DNA from: Paraburkholderia tropica
Lineage (GTDB): Bacteria > Pseudomonadota > Gammaproteobacteria > Burkholderiales > Burkholderiaceae
Length of the DNA stretch: 40,721 bases
Assembly: GCF_914484835.1 (NCBI RefSeq)
Contig: NZ_CAJZAR010000085.1
Span: forward strand, 1-40,721
Direction: 5' to 3'
Each line of letters opens with the position of its first letter. Position 1 is the first letter of the stretch. The position numbers and the translations under genes were made by a program. The notes below the pieces were generated by a model. That model was not told the origin of the DNA, searched no databases, and worked only from the letters and a program-made list of their open reading frames with translations. Positions 8,762 to 15,697 of this stretch are shown here, in pieces.

Positions 8762-9547
8762 TTGTATCCGCTTGCCTCGTCCGTCGCGTTCGCCGCGACC
8801 CGCCGTGCCGGTTCGCCCGGCGCGCACCTGCCTGCTGATCCGTCCGTTTCCGGTTGCTTCGCGGATTCTGGTTCCAGATTGGGTTGGGCTGCTCCGGTTT
8901 CTGTTTCGCCTCCTGTCTCGCTGTTTTCGTCGGTTTTCTCCCCGCTTTCCTCCCCGCTTTCCCCCCGGTTTCCCGCTTCGATATTCGCCGCGTTGCAGCG
9001 CGCCGTGGCCACGCTCGTCTGCGCGGCCGGGCTGCTGGGCATCGCCCAGCCGGCCAGCGCCGCGCTCGGCGGTGCGCCGATGACCACGCCGGCCGGCGCG
9101 ACCGTCGGCGCGCCCAGCACCGCGAACACGGCGGTGTCCACCGTGAAGCGCCAGGCCGTGCAGGCGAGCGCGGCGGCTTCGTCCAGTGTGTCGGCGAGCA
9201 CGTCCACCAGTGCATCCACCAGCGCCAGCTCGACCGCCTACACGGTGCGCGAAACCACGCTCGCCAACGGCACCGTCGTGCGCGAGTACCTTTCCTCGGC
9301 GGGCACGGTGTTCGGCGTCGCGTGGAACGGGCCGCAGCCGCCCGATCTCGCGTCGCTGCTCGGCAGCTACTTCCCGCAATACGTCGCCGGCGTGAAGGCC
9401 AATCGCGCGGCGGGCGTGCGCGGGCCGGGCGCGGTCGACAGCAGCGGCCTCGTGGTCCACTCGGGCGGCCACATGGGCGCGTTCTCGGGCGAGGCGTGGC
9501 TGCCGCAGGCGCTGCCATCGGGCGTCAGCGCCTCCGACATTCAATGA
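8762..9547 (+). CDS. DUF2844 family exported protein, function unknown
   Basis: The C-terminal 105 residues look like the DUF2844 family: YTVRETTLANGTVVREY, GTVFGVAWNGPQPPDL, LLGSYFPQYV and HMGAFSGEAWLP. Before this is a hydrophobic stretch (VATLVCAAGLLGIAQPASA) ending in an A-x-A signal-peptidase site, so the mature protein is probably periplasmic or secreted. The start is uncertain. The TTG at 8762 has a good GGAGGG five bases upstream and gives 261 residues, but the next 70 codons are rich in Phe/Ser/Pro with poor third-base GC, so translation may begin lower, for example at TTG 8993 or GTG 9005. The next gene starts inside its stop (ATGA), so the two are probably made together. Function is not known. 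Confidence 0.75.
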   Translation: MYPLASSVAFAATRRAGSPGAHLPADPSVSGCFADSGSRLGWAAPVSVSPPVSLFSSVFSPLSSPLSPRFPASIFAALQRAVATLVCAAGLLGIAQPASAALGGAPMTTPAGATVGAPSTANTAVSTVKRQAVQASAAASSSVSASTSTSASTSASSTAYTVRETTLANGTVVREYLSSAGTVFGVAWNGPQPPDLASLLGSYFPQYVAGVKANRAAGVRGPGAVDSSGLVVHSGGHMGAFSGEAWLPQALPSGVSASDIQ

Positions 9548-10920
9548 CGAACGGGAGACGACGCGTGTTCACCATCGGCTTCTCCAATCTCATTCCCCGC
9601 GCACTGCACGTCCTCGACGCGCTGCGCGCTCTGCGTACCTTGAGCGCCGGTCCGGCCCTCGCGCGCGGCGGCCTGCTGGCAGCGTGTTTCGCGCTCAGTG
9701 CGGGCCTCGCGGCCTGCGGCGGTGGCGGCGGTTCGGACAACAGCAGTTCGAGCAGCAACAGCGCCAGCGACACCTCGAAACTGCCCGCCGGCCCCACGCA
9801 GCAGCCGATCGCGGTCGGCGCGGCCAATACCGTCGGCGTGACGGTGAATGCGGGCGTCACCGGCAACATGCCGAACATTCCCACCATCAGCGTGACGCTG
9901 TGCGTGGCGGGCACGAGCACCTGCCAGACCATCAGCAATGTTCAGGTCGATACGGCGTCGTACGGGCTGCGCATCGCCGCTTCCGCGCTCAACAGCACGA
10001 TGACCGGCGCGCTGCCGCTCACGACGGCCTCGGGCGGCACGCTCGCCGAGTGCACGGCCTTCGCGGACGGCTACACCTGGGGCACGGTGCGCAACGCCGA
10101 CGTGAAGATCGGCGGCGAAACGGCCAGCAACATCCCGGTCCAGGTGGTCGGCGACCTCAGCACGAGCAGCGTGCCGCAAGCCTGCGCGAGTTACGGCGCC
10201 GCGCAGAACTCGCCGCAGGAGCTGGGCGCGAACGGGCTGATCGGCATCGGCGTGGCGCCGTGGGACTGCGGCTCGCGCTGCGCGACCAACGTCAATAACA
10301 CGAGCAGCTACTACAGCTGCCCGAACGGCAGCAATTGCAGCACCGTCGCGGTCGCCACGGGCGCGCAGGTCGCCAATCCCGTCGCGCATTTCGCCACCGA
10401 CAACAACGGCGTGATCCTGCAGATGCAGCCCGTCTCGCTGAACGGCCAGGCCAGCGCGACCGGCACGCTGGTGTTCGGCATCGGCACGCAGTCGAACAAC
10501 ACGATGAGCGCCGGCCAGACCTTCGCGACCGATCAGTGGGGCGACGTGGTCGGCAGCTACAAGGGGCGCTCGCTCGCGGCCTTCCTCGACTCGGGTTCGA
10601 ACGGGCTGTTCTTCAACGACAGTTCGATCGGGCAGTGCGGCGGCAATCTCGGCACCTTCTATTGCCCGTCGACGCCGCTCGCGCTCTCGGCGACGCTGAC
10701 CGATCTCAACAACAAGACGGCCACCGTGAACTTCAACGTGGTGAGCGCGCAGGTGCTGCTCGGCAACGGCACGAACTACGTGGCGAACGACCTCGGCGGC
10801 GAGTTCGGCTCGAACGCTAACCTCGACCTCGGCCTGCCGTTCTTCTACGGCCGATACGTCTATTACGGCTTCGACAAGACCGCCACGGGCGGCACGCAGA
10901 CGCCTTACTTCGCGTTCTGA
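9544..10920 (+). CDS. DUF3443 lipoprotein with pepsin-like aspartic protease motifs
   Basis: A 458-residue predicted lipoprotein. A signal region ends in lipobox LAAC (Cys58), then a Gly/Ser/Asn linker. The body resembles the DUF3443 family, for which no function is recognised. By eye it has the landmarks of a bilobed pepsin fold: VDTAS around D136, GLIGIG at 231-236 (compare the pepsin DGILGL turn), GTLVFGIG near 307-314, a second LDSGSNG around D349, and near the end LGLPFFYGRYVYYGFD, which resembles the pepsin LGD-F-(R/Y)-YY-FD segment. Several cysteines suggest disulphides outside the cytoplasm. The first motif has Ala where DTG would have Gly. Catalysis is inferred, not shown. It is coupled to the DUF2844 gene by a 4-bp overlap and lies between chemotaxis and flagellar export genes. 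Confidence 0.8.
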   Translation: MTNGRRRVFTIGFSNLIPRALHVLDALRALRTLSAGPALARGGLLAACFALSAGLAACGGGGGSDNSSSSSNSASDTSKLPAGPTQQPIAVGAANTVGVTVNAGVTGNMPNIPTISVTLCVAGTSTCQTISNVQVDTASYGLRIAASALNSTMTGALPLTTASGGTLAECTAFADGYTWGTVRNADVKIGGETASNIPVQVVGDLSTSSVPQACASYGAAQNSPQELGANGLIGIGVAPWDCGSRCATNVNNTSSYYSCPNGSNCSTVAVATGAQVANPVAHFATDNNGVILQMQPVSLNGQASATGTLVFGIGTQSNNTMSAGQTFATDQWGDVVGSYKGRSLAAFLDSGSNGLFFNDSSIGQCGGNLGTFYCPSTPLALSATLTDLNNKTATVNFNVVSAQVLLGNGTNYVANDLGGEFGSNANLDLGLPFFYGRYVYYGFDKTATGGTQTPYFAF

Positions 10921-11270
10921 GCGTGTCCGGCGTCCTGCGTCTTGCGCCGCCGCTGGCCGGGCGGCGCAGGGCGCGGGTGGCTGTGGCGCTCGCTCGCGTT
11001 CGCGCCCTCATTGCGCCGCTTTCCCGCCGTTTTCTCACCATTTACCAGCCGCCGACGCGACATCCCCGCGTCACGAACCCACCATCCTCACGCCGATCCG
11101 GCCCGCCTCGCGCCGGTTCCGGCCTTCCATCCAGTGAAATACCCCGGTTTCCCCGCCTTACTCCGCCAATCGCCGCTTGCCCCGCGCGGCAATAATCGCT
11201 CTCACTGAAAAAGGCTGTGCGCCGTCACCGTTGGGGTGGCGGGCCGCGTGCGGCGCCGACCGGAGCATCC
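10921..11270. other. Gene-free stretch before flhB
   Basis: About 350 bp separate the DUF3443 stop from flhB. There is no convincing gene or intrinsic terminator. It contains a weak FlhDC-like element listed separately, and must hold the promoter of flhB if that gene is not read from upstream. Confidence 0.6.
11136..11164 (+). promoter_or_regulatory. Weak FlhDC-box-like element upstream of flhB
   Basis: A 29-bp segment beginning GAAATACCCC and ending CTTACTCC resembles, at about 17 of 29 positions, the stronger element upstream of fliL read in the direction of transcription. It sits about 105 bp before flhB, where a class II flagellar promoter would be expected. The match is too loose to be sure. 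Confidence 0.3.
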
Positions 11271-12551
11271 GTGGCAGAGGACAGCGACCTCGAAAAAACC
11301 GAATCAGCCACTCCCAAGCGCCTCGAAAAGGCGCGTGAGGAGGGGCAGGTCGCGCGTTCGCGGGAGCTGGCTACGTTCGCGCTGCTGTCGGCGGGGTTCT
11401 TCGGCATCTGGATGCTCTCGGGCACCATCGGCGAGCATCTGCAGGCGATGCTGCGCGGCTCGTTGACGTTCAACCACGCCGACGCATTCGAGACCAGACG
11501 CATGCTCATCGGCGCCGGTGTGGCCGCGCGCGAGGGCTTGTACGCGCTGTTCCCGGTGCTCGCGCTGACCGGCGTGGCCGCCTTGCTCGCACCGATGGCG
11601 CTCGGCGGCTGGCTCTTTTCCACCAAGTCGCTCGAAATGAAGTTCGACCGGCTGAACCCGATCTCGGGCCTCGGCCGCATCTTCTCGATCAACGGCCCGA
11701 TCCAGCTCGGCATGTCGCTCGTGAAGACGATCATGGTCGGCGCGATCGGCGGCTCGGCCGTGTGGAACCGGCGCGACGAGATTCTCGGCCTCGCGATGCA
11801 GCCCGCGCCGCGCGCGTTCGCCGACGCCTTCCACCTGATCGCCGTGTGCTGCGGCACGACCGTCGCGGGCATGTTCGTGGTGGCCGCCATCGACGTGCCG
11901 TATCAGCTCTGGTCGTATCACCGCAAGCTGCGCATGACGAAGGAAGAAGTGAAGCGCGAGCATCGCGAGAACGAAGGCGATCCGCACGTGAAGGGCCGCA
12001 TTCGCCAGCAGCAGCGTGCGATGGCTCGCCGCCGCATGATGGCGCAGATTCCGAAGGCCGACGTGGTGGTCACCAACCCGACCCACTTCGCGGTCGCGAT
12101 CCAGTACACCGACGGCGAGATGCGCGCCCCGAAGGTCATCGCCAAGGGCGTGAACCTCGTGGCCGCGCGCATCCGCGAACTGGCGACCGAGAACAACGTG
12201 CCGCTGCTCGAAGCGCCGCCGCTCGCGCGTGCGCTCTATCACAACGTCGATCTCAACCGCGAGATTCCCGGCCCGCTCTACGGCGCGGTCGCGCAGGTGC
12301 TCGCGTGGGTCTATCAGCTCAAGCGCTTCCGCGAACACGGCGGCGACGTGCCGATGGCGCCGACCGATCTCGACGTGCCGGCGGATCTCGACAAGGGCCC
12401 CGTCAGCGACGACGACGCCGCCGAAGAAGCCGACGACGCGCTCTCGCCCGAAGGCGCCGCCGACGCGTCGCGCGACGCCAACACCACCGCATCGAACCCC
12501 GCAGGCCGCGCCGACACCGCGCGCGGCGGCAATGAAGGAGCAACAGAATGA
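11271..12551 (+). CDS. flhB: Flagellar type III export switch protein FlhB
   Basis: Inner-membrane export-gate component of 426 residues that switches secretion from rod/hook to filament substrates. The N-terminus (KTESATPKRLEKAREEGQVA) is typical, four membrane helices follow, and the cytoplasmic domain has the self-cleavage site NPTH with Asn at residue 269, the same number as in Salmonella FlhB. A Pro/Asp/Ala-rich tail of about 60 residues extends the C-terminus. I chose GTG 11271 (CGGAGCATCC upstream), because the codons from 11217 are Gly/Arg-rich and unlike FlhB. The length of FliK-dependent hooks is set through this protein, and fliK is at the far end of the window. The stop overlaps the flhA ATG (ATGA). 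Confidence 0.95.
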   Translation: MAEDSDLEKTESATPKRLEKAREEGQVARSRELATFALLSAGFFGIWMLSGTIGEHLQAMLRGSLTFNHADAFETRRMLIGAGVAAREGLYALFPVLALTGVAALLAPMALGGWLFSTKSLEMKFDRLNPISGLGRIFSINGPIQLGMSLVKTIMVGAIGGSAVWNRRDEILGLAMQPAPRAFADAFHLIAVCCGTTVAGMFVVAAIDVPYQLWSYHRKLRMTKEEVKREHRENEGDPHVKGRIRQQQRAMARRRMMAQIPKADVVVTNPTHFAVAIQYTDGEMRAPKVIAKGVNLVAARIRELATENNVPLLEAPPLARALYHNVDLNREIPGPLYGAVAQVLAWVYQLKRFREHGGDVPMAPTDLDVPADLDKGPVSDDDAAEEADDALSPEGAADASRDANTTASNPAGRADTARGGNEGATE

Positions 12552-14647
12552 ACGCCCGCACCGGTTTCCTCGCGCGGCGCCCGGAGGTGCTGCAAGGCAC
12601 GAATCTGCGCGCGCTGGCGGGGCCGATCCTGATCTGCATGATCCTCGGCATGATGATTCTGCCGTTGCCGCCGTTCCTGCTGGATCTGCTGTTCACCTTC
12701 AACATCGCGCTCTCGGTGATGGTGCTGCTCGTCAGCATGTACACCATGAAGCCGCTCGATTTCGCGGCGTTCCCGAGCGTGCTGCTGTTCTCCACGCTGC
12801 TGCGCCTGTCGCTGAACGTGGCGTCGACGCGCGTCGTGCTGCTCGAAGGCCACACCGGCCCCGGCGCGGCCGGCCAGGTGATCGAGTCGTTCGGCCACTT
12901 CCTCGTCGGCGGCAACTTCGCCGTGGGCATCGTGGTGTTCGTGATCCTGATGGTGATCAACTTCATGGTGATCACGAAGGGCGCGGGCCGTATCGCGGAA
13001 GTGTCGGCGCGCTTCACGCTCGACGCGATGCCCGGCAAGCAGATGGCGATCGACGCCGACCTGAACGCCGGTCTCATCAACGAAGAAGCCGCGCGCAAGC
13101 GCCGTACGGAAATCTCCCAGGAAGCCGAGTTCTACGGCTCGATGGACGGTGCGAGCAAGTTCGTGCGCGGCGATGCGATCGCCGGTCTGCTGATCATGGC
13201 GATCAACATCATCGGCGGCCTGATCGTCGGCGTGGTGCAGCACGGCATGCCGCTCGCGGCGGCGGGCGAGACCTACACGCTGCTGACCATCGGTGACGGC
13301 CTCGTCGCGCAGATTCCGTCGCTCGTGATCTCGACGGCCGCGGGTGTGATCGTCTCGCGCGTGGCGACCAACGAAGACATCGGCACGCAGCTGACGGGCC
13401 AGCTGTTCACCAACCCGCGCGTGCTGATGATCACGGGCTCGATCATCCTGATGATGGGCCTGATTCCCGGCATGCCGCACTTCGCGTTCTTGCTGCTGGG
13501 CGCGGGCGCGATCCAGCTCGGCCGCGTGCTGAAGAAGAACGCCGAGGCGAAGAAGGCGAGCAGCGTGCTCGCGGACATCGCGCCGGCCGCCGTCGCGCCG
13601 GTCGAGAACACCGAGGCGAGCTGGGACGACGTCACGCTCATCGACACGCTCGGTCTCGAAGTGGGCTATCGCATCATTCCGCTCGTCGACCGCAACACCG
13701 ACGGCGAACTGCTCAAGCGCATCAAGAGCATCCGCAAGAAGTTCGCGCAGGAAATCGGCTTTTTGCCGCCGGTCATTCATATTCGCGACAACCTCGAACT
13801 GCGTCCGAACGCCTACCGCATCGCGCTCAAGGGCGTGGAAGTGGGCACCGGCGAGGCGTTCCCGGGCCAGTGGCTCGCGATCAATCCGGGCCAGGTGAGC
13901 GCGGTGCTGCCGGGCATGCCGACCACCGATCCGGCGTTCGGCCTGCCCGCGATCTGGATCGATTCGAACATGCGCGAACAGGCGCAGGTGTTCGGCTACA
14001 CGGTGGTCGATTCGAGCACGGTGGTGGCGACCCACCTGAATCACCTCGTGGTGATGCACGCCGCCGAACTGCTTGGCCGCCGCGAAGTGCAGTCGCTGAT
14101 CGAACGCGTGCAGAAGGACACGCCTTCGCTCGTCGACGACCTCGTGCCGAAGGTGATGTCGGTCACGACGCTGCAGAAGGTGCTGCAAAACCTGCTCGAA
14201 GAAGGCGTGCCGATCCGCGACATGCGCACAATCATGGAGTCGCTTTCGGAGCACACGCCGCGCCTGTCCGACGCGCACGATCTCACGGCGGCGGTGCGCA
14301 TCTCGCTGGGCCGCGCGATCACGCAGCAGTGGTTCCCGGGCAGCGGCGACATGCAGGTGATGGGGCTCGACGCGAATCTGGAACGCGTGCTCTCGCAGAC
14401 GCTGACCTCCGGCCCGAATCCGGGCCTGGAGCCGGGCCTCGCGCACACGCTGCTTACGCAGACCGAAGCGGCGATGCAGCGTCAGCAGGCGATGGGGCTC
14501 TCGCCGGTGCTGCTGGTGCAGCATGCGCTGCGTCCGATGCTCTCGCGTTTCCTGCGCCGCAGCCTGCCGCAGCTCAAGGTGCTCTCGTACGCCGAAGTGC
14601 CGGATACGCGCAACGTGCGCGTGGTGAACGTGGTGGGCACGAACTGA
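12548..14647 (+). CDS. flhA: Flagellar export gate protein FlhA
   Basis: Largest export-gate subunit, 699 residues and full length for the family. The N-terminal half holds about eight membrane helices and the conserved FHIPEP cytoplasmic loop (RFTLDAMPGKQMAIDADL, then AEFYGSMDGASKFVRGD). The C-terminal half is the soluble domain that forms the nonameric ring and docks chaperone-substrate complexes. It works with FlhB and FliPQR, all encoded here. It is translationally coupled to flhB and followed directly by an intrinsic terminator, so in this organism flhBA appears to end before flhF instead of reading straight into it. Confidence 0.97.
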   Translation: MNARTGFLARRPEVLQGTNLRALAGPILICMILGMMILPLPPFLLDLLFTFNIALSVMVLLVSMYTMKPLDFAAFPSVLLFSTLLRLSLNVASTRVVLLEGHTGPGAAGQVIESFGHFLVGGNFAVGIVVFVILMVINFMVITKGAGRIAEVSARFTLDAMPGKQMAIDADLNAGLINEEAARKRRTEISQEAEFYGSMDGASKFVRGDAIAGLLIMAINIIGGLIVGVVQHGMPLAAAGETYTLLTIGDGLVAQIPSLVISTAAGVIVSRVATNEDIGTQLTGQLFTNPRVLMITGSIILMMGLIPGMPHFAFLLLGAGAIQLGRVLKKNAEAKKASSVLADIAPAAVAPVENTEASWDDVTLIDTLGLEVGYRIIPLVDRNTDGELLKRIKSIRKKFAQEIGFLPPVIHIRDNLELRPNAYRIALKGVEVGTGEAFPGQWLAINPGQVSAVLPGMPTTDPAFGLPAIWIDSNMREQAQVFGYTVVDSSTVVATHLNHLVVMHAAELLGRREVQSLIERVQKDTPSLVDDLVPKVMSVTTLQKVLQNLLEEGVPIRDMRTIMESLSEHTPRLSDAHDLTAAVRISLGRAITQQWFPGSGDMQVMGLDANLERVLSQTLTSGPNPGLEPGLAHTLLTQTEAAMQRQQAMGLSPVLLVQHALRPMLSRFLRRSLPQLKVLSYAEVPDTRNVRVVNVVGTN

Positions 14648-14672
14648 GGCTGAGTTGCGGTGGATTTTTTAG

Positions 14673-14705
14673 AAGCCCGCTGGGAGGTTACGGCGGGCTT
14701 TTTTG
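14673..14705 (+). terminator. Intrinsic terminator of flhBA
   Basis: AAGCCCGC (14673-14680) pairs with GCGGGCTT (14693-14700) around a 12-base loop, followed by a run of T to 14704. It lies 26 bp after the flhA stop. Read on the other strand it has no T-run, so it does not obviously serve the convergent toxin gene. Confidence 0.85.
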
Positions 14706-14718
14706 CATCGTCGCGGCC

Positions 14719-15027
14719 TTATCGCTCGTAGTGAAAGCGGCACTGCATGACGTAGATCACGCCTTCCTGGACGAGGTAAACGAGCCGGTCCGCCTGCGTG
14801 ATGCGACGCGACCAGAAGCCGGTGAGACTGCCCTTGAGCGGTTCGGGCTTGCCGGTTCCACGAAACGGATCGCGCGCGATTTCCTCGATCAGTCCGTTGA
14901 TTTCACGGACGATCGCCATGTTGGTTTTCTGCCAGTGCAGATAGTCGTTCCAGCCGTGGTCGGACCACGCGACCTTAACGCCGCTTGCCGCCTTGTGCTT
15001 GTTGCGCGCCTTCTTCTGCTGACTCAT
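14719..15027 (-). CDS. YoeB/Txe-type ribosome-dependent mRNA interferase toxin
   Basis: A RelE-superfamily toxin of 102 residues. The core from V17 aligns with E. coli YoeB throughout (NDYLHWQKTN, GKPEPLKGSLTGFWSRRIT, RLVYLV, CRFHY). The residues matching YoeB E46, R65, H83 and Y84 are E62, R81, H99 and Y100, so it should be active; YoeB cleaves mRNA in the ribosomal A site. It has 16 extra N-terminal residues, basic and Gln/Lys-rich. The ATG at 15027 is preceded by GAGGG and no other start codon lies before the core, so the gene overlaps the antitoxin by 53 bases. It converges on flhA. Confidence 0.88.
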   Translation of the reverse strand: MSQQKKARNKHKAASGVKVAWSDHGWNDYLHWQKTNMAIVREINGLIEEIARDPFRGTGKPEPLKGSLTGFWSRRITQADRLVYLVQEGVIYVMQCRFHYER

Positions 15028-15313
15028 CGATCAGCCCTCGCAGCGCGGTGCGGCCGGCCTTGAACTGGGCGATGGATTCGGACAGGCGCTGGGCGTTCTC
15101 GGGCGACCCGAGCAGATGCAGGCTTTCCTGCAGGCCGTTGAAGTCTTCGAGCCGGTCACAGATGGCCTCCCACGCGCTTGCCGGTATCAGATAGGCGACC
15201 GGCTTGTTGCGGTTGAGGATGGCGACAGGGCTTTGGGCCTTCTCGATGGTTGCCATGGGATTCATCTTTAACTCGCTGATGCCGATCGATGTGCTTGCCA
15301 GAATGCGTTCCAT
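14975..15313 (-). CDS. Phd/YefM (StbD-like) antitoxin
   Basis: Antitoxin of 112 residues. The N-terminal half (ILASTSIGISELKMNP, VAILNRNKPVAYLIPASAWEAI) is a Phd/YefM DNA-binding fold of the StbD flavour. The C-terminal half is charged and probably wraps and inhibits the toxin. I prefer ATG 15313, since family members start about there; the open frame to 15373 would begin almost at the predicted transcript start. Its last codons overlap the 5' end of the toxin gene. Such antitoxins usually repress their own promoter, and a palindrome spanning a perfect TATAAT lies upstream. The module is opposite in direction to the flanking flhA and flhF. Confidence 0.85.
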   Translation of the reverse strand: MERILASTSIGISELKMNPMATIEKAQSPVAILNRNKPVAYLIPASAWEAICDRLEDFNGLQESLHLLGSPENAQRLSESIAQFKAGRTALRGLIDESAEEGAQQAQGGKRR

Positions 15314-15375
15314 TTTGCGGAGTCCCACGTAGAAGCGAACAAAGCGACTTCGGCGCCCAGTGACACCGATCAATC

Positions 15376-15391
15376 GACCTGATTATAGGTC
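15376..15391 (-). promoter_or_regulatory. Promoter -10 and operator palindrome of the toxin-antitoxin operon
   Basis: GACCT, 6 bp, AGGTC is a perfect inverted repeat. On the minus strand its centre overlaps a consensus TATAAT (15382-15387). The -35 region is weak. A transcript from here would have about 60 bases of leader before the antitoxin ATG at 15313. The layout fits antitoxin autorepression. Confidence 0.5.
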
Positions 15392-15697
15392 AACTGGTTA
15401 GTCGCTTATTTGGTCGATACGGCTGCGCCGCGACCACGCGCCGCGCACCCGAGGCCATGAGCGTCCCACGCCTTGCCGCGCCATGCGCCGCTCGATCCGC
15501 GCGCCGCCGCCCGGCACCGTGCGCGCGCCCCATCCCCCGAATTACCCACATTTCCCCGTCCTGATCCACCGATCGTGAAGGGCTCACCTTCGAAATAATT
15601 CCAACATCGGAGAAGGGCATGCGCGGCGCGCGGCCCGCAGCGCTCCACAGCAATCGACCGGCGGCGCCAGGCCGCTCACCTCAATCAGGGGCTTAGC
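15392..15697. other. Gene-free stretch between the toxin-antitoxin promoter and flhF
   Basis: About 306 bp with no convincing gene on either strand. It should contain the flhF promoter; one weak FlhDC-like element is listed separately. No transposase, inverted terminal repeats or tRNA were seen that would explain how the toxin-antitoxin module arrived. Confidence 0.5.
15539..15567 (+). promoter_or_regulatory. Weak FlhDC-box-like element upstream of flhF
   Basis: A 29-bp segment starting GAATTACCCA matches the element upstream of flhB at about 20 of 29 positions (shared TTTCCCCG core), and sits about 130 bp before flhF. Because flhBA ends at a terminator, flhF needs its own promoter, which makes the location sensible. 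The match to the stronger FlhDC-type sites is low. Confidence 0.25.

Noticed and set aside
12314..14524. Open frame of 736 codons on the minus strand opposite flhA/flhB
   Set aside because: Its translation is almost all Arg/His/Asp/Ala with no domain, as expected opposite a strongly GC3-biased gene; flhA in the other direction is unmistakable.
15390..15653. Small minus-strand gene upstream of the antitoxin
   Set aside because: Composition is Arg/Gly/Ala-rich, no ribosome site, no family resemblance; it spans the region expected to hold the flhF promoter.
14648..15697. Insertion sequence or genomic island carrying the toxin-antitoxin genes
   Set aside because: No transposase, integrase, terminal inverted repeats, flanking duplications or tRNA were found; only the two toxin-antitoxin genes are supported.
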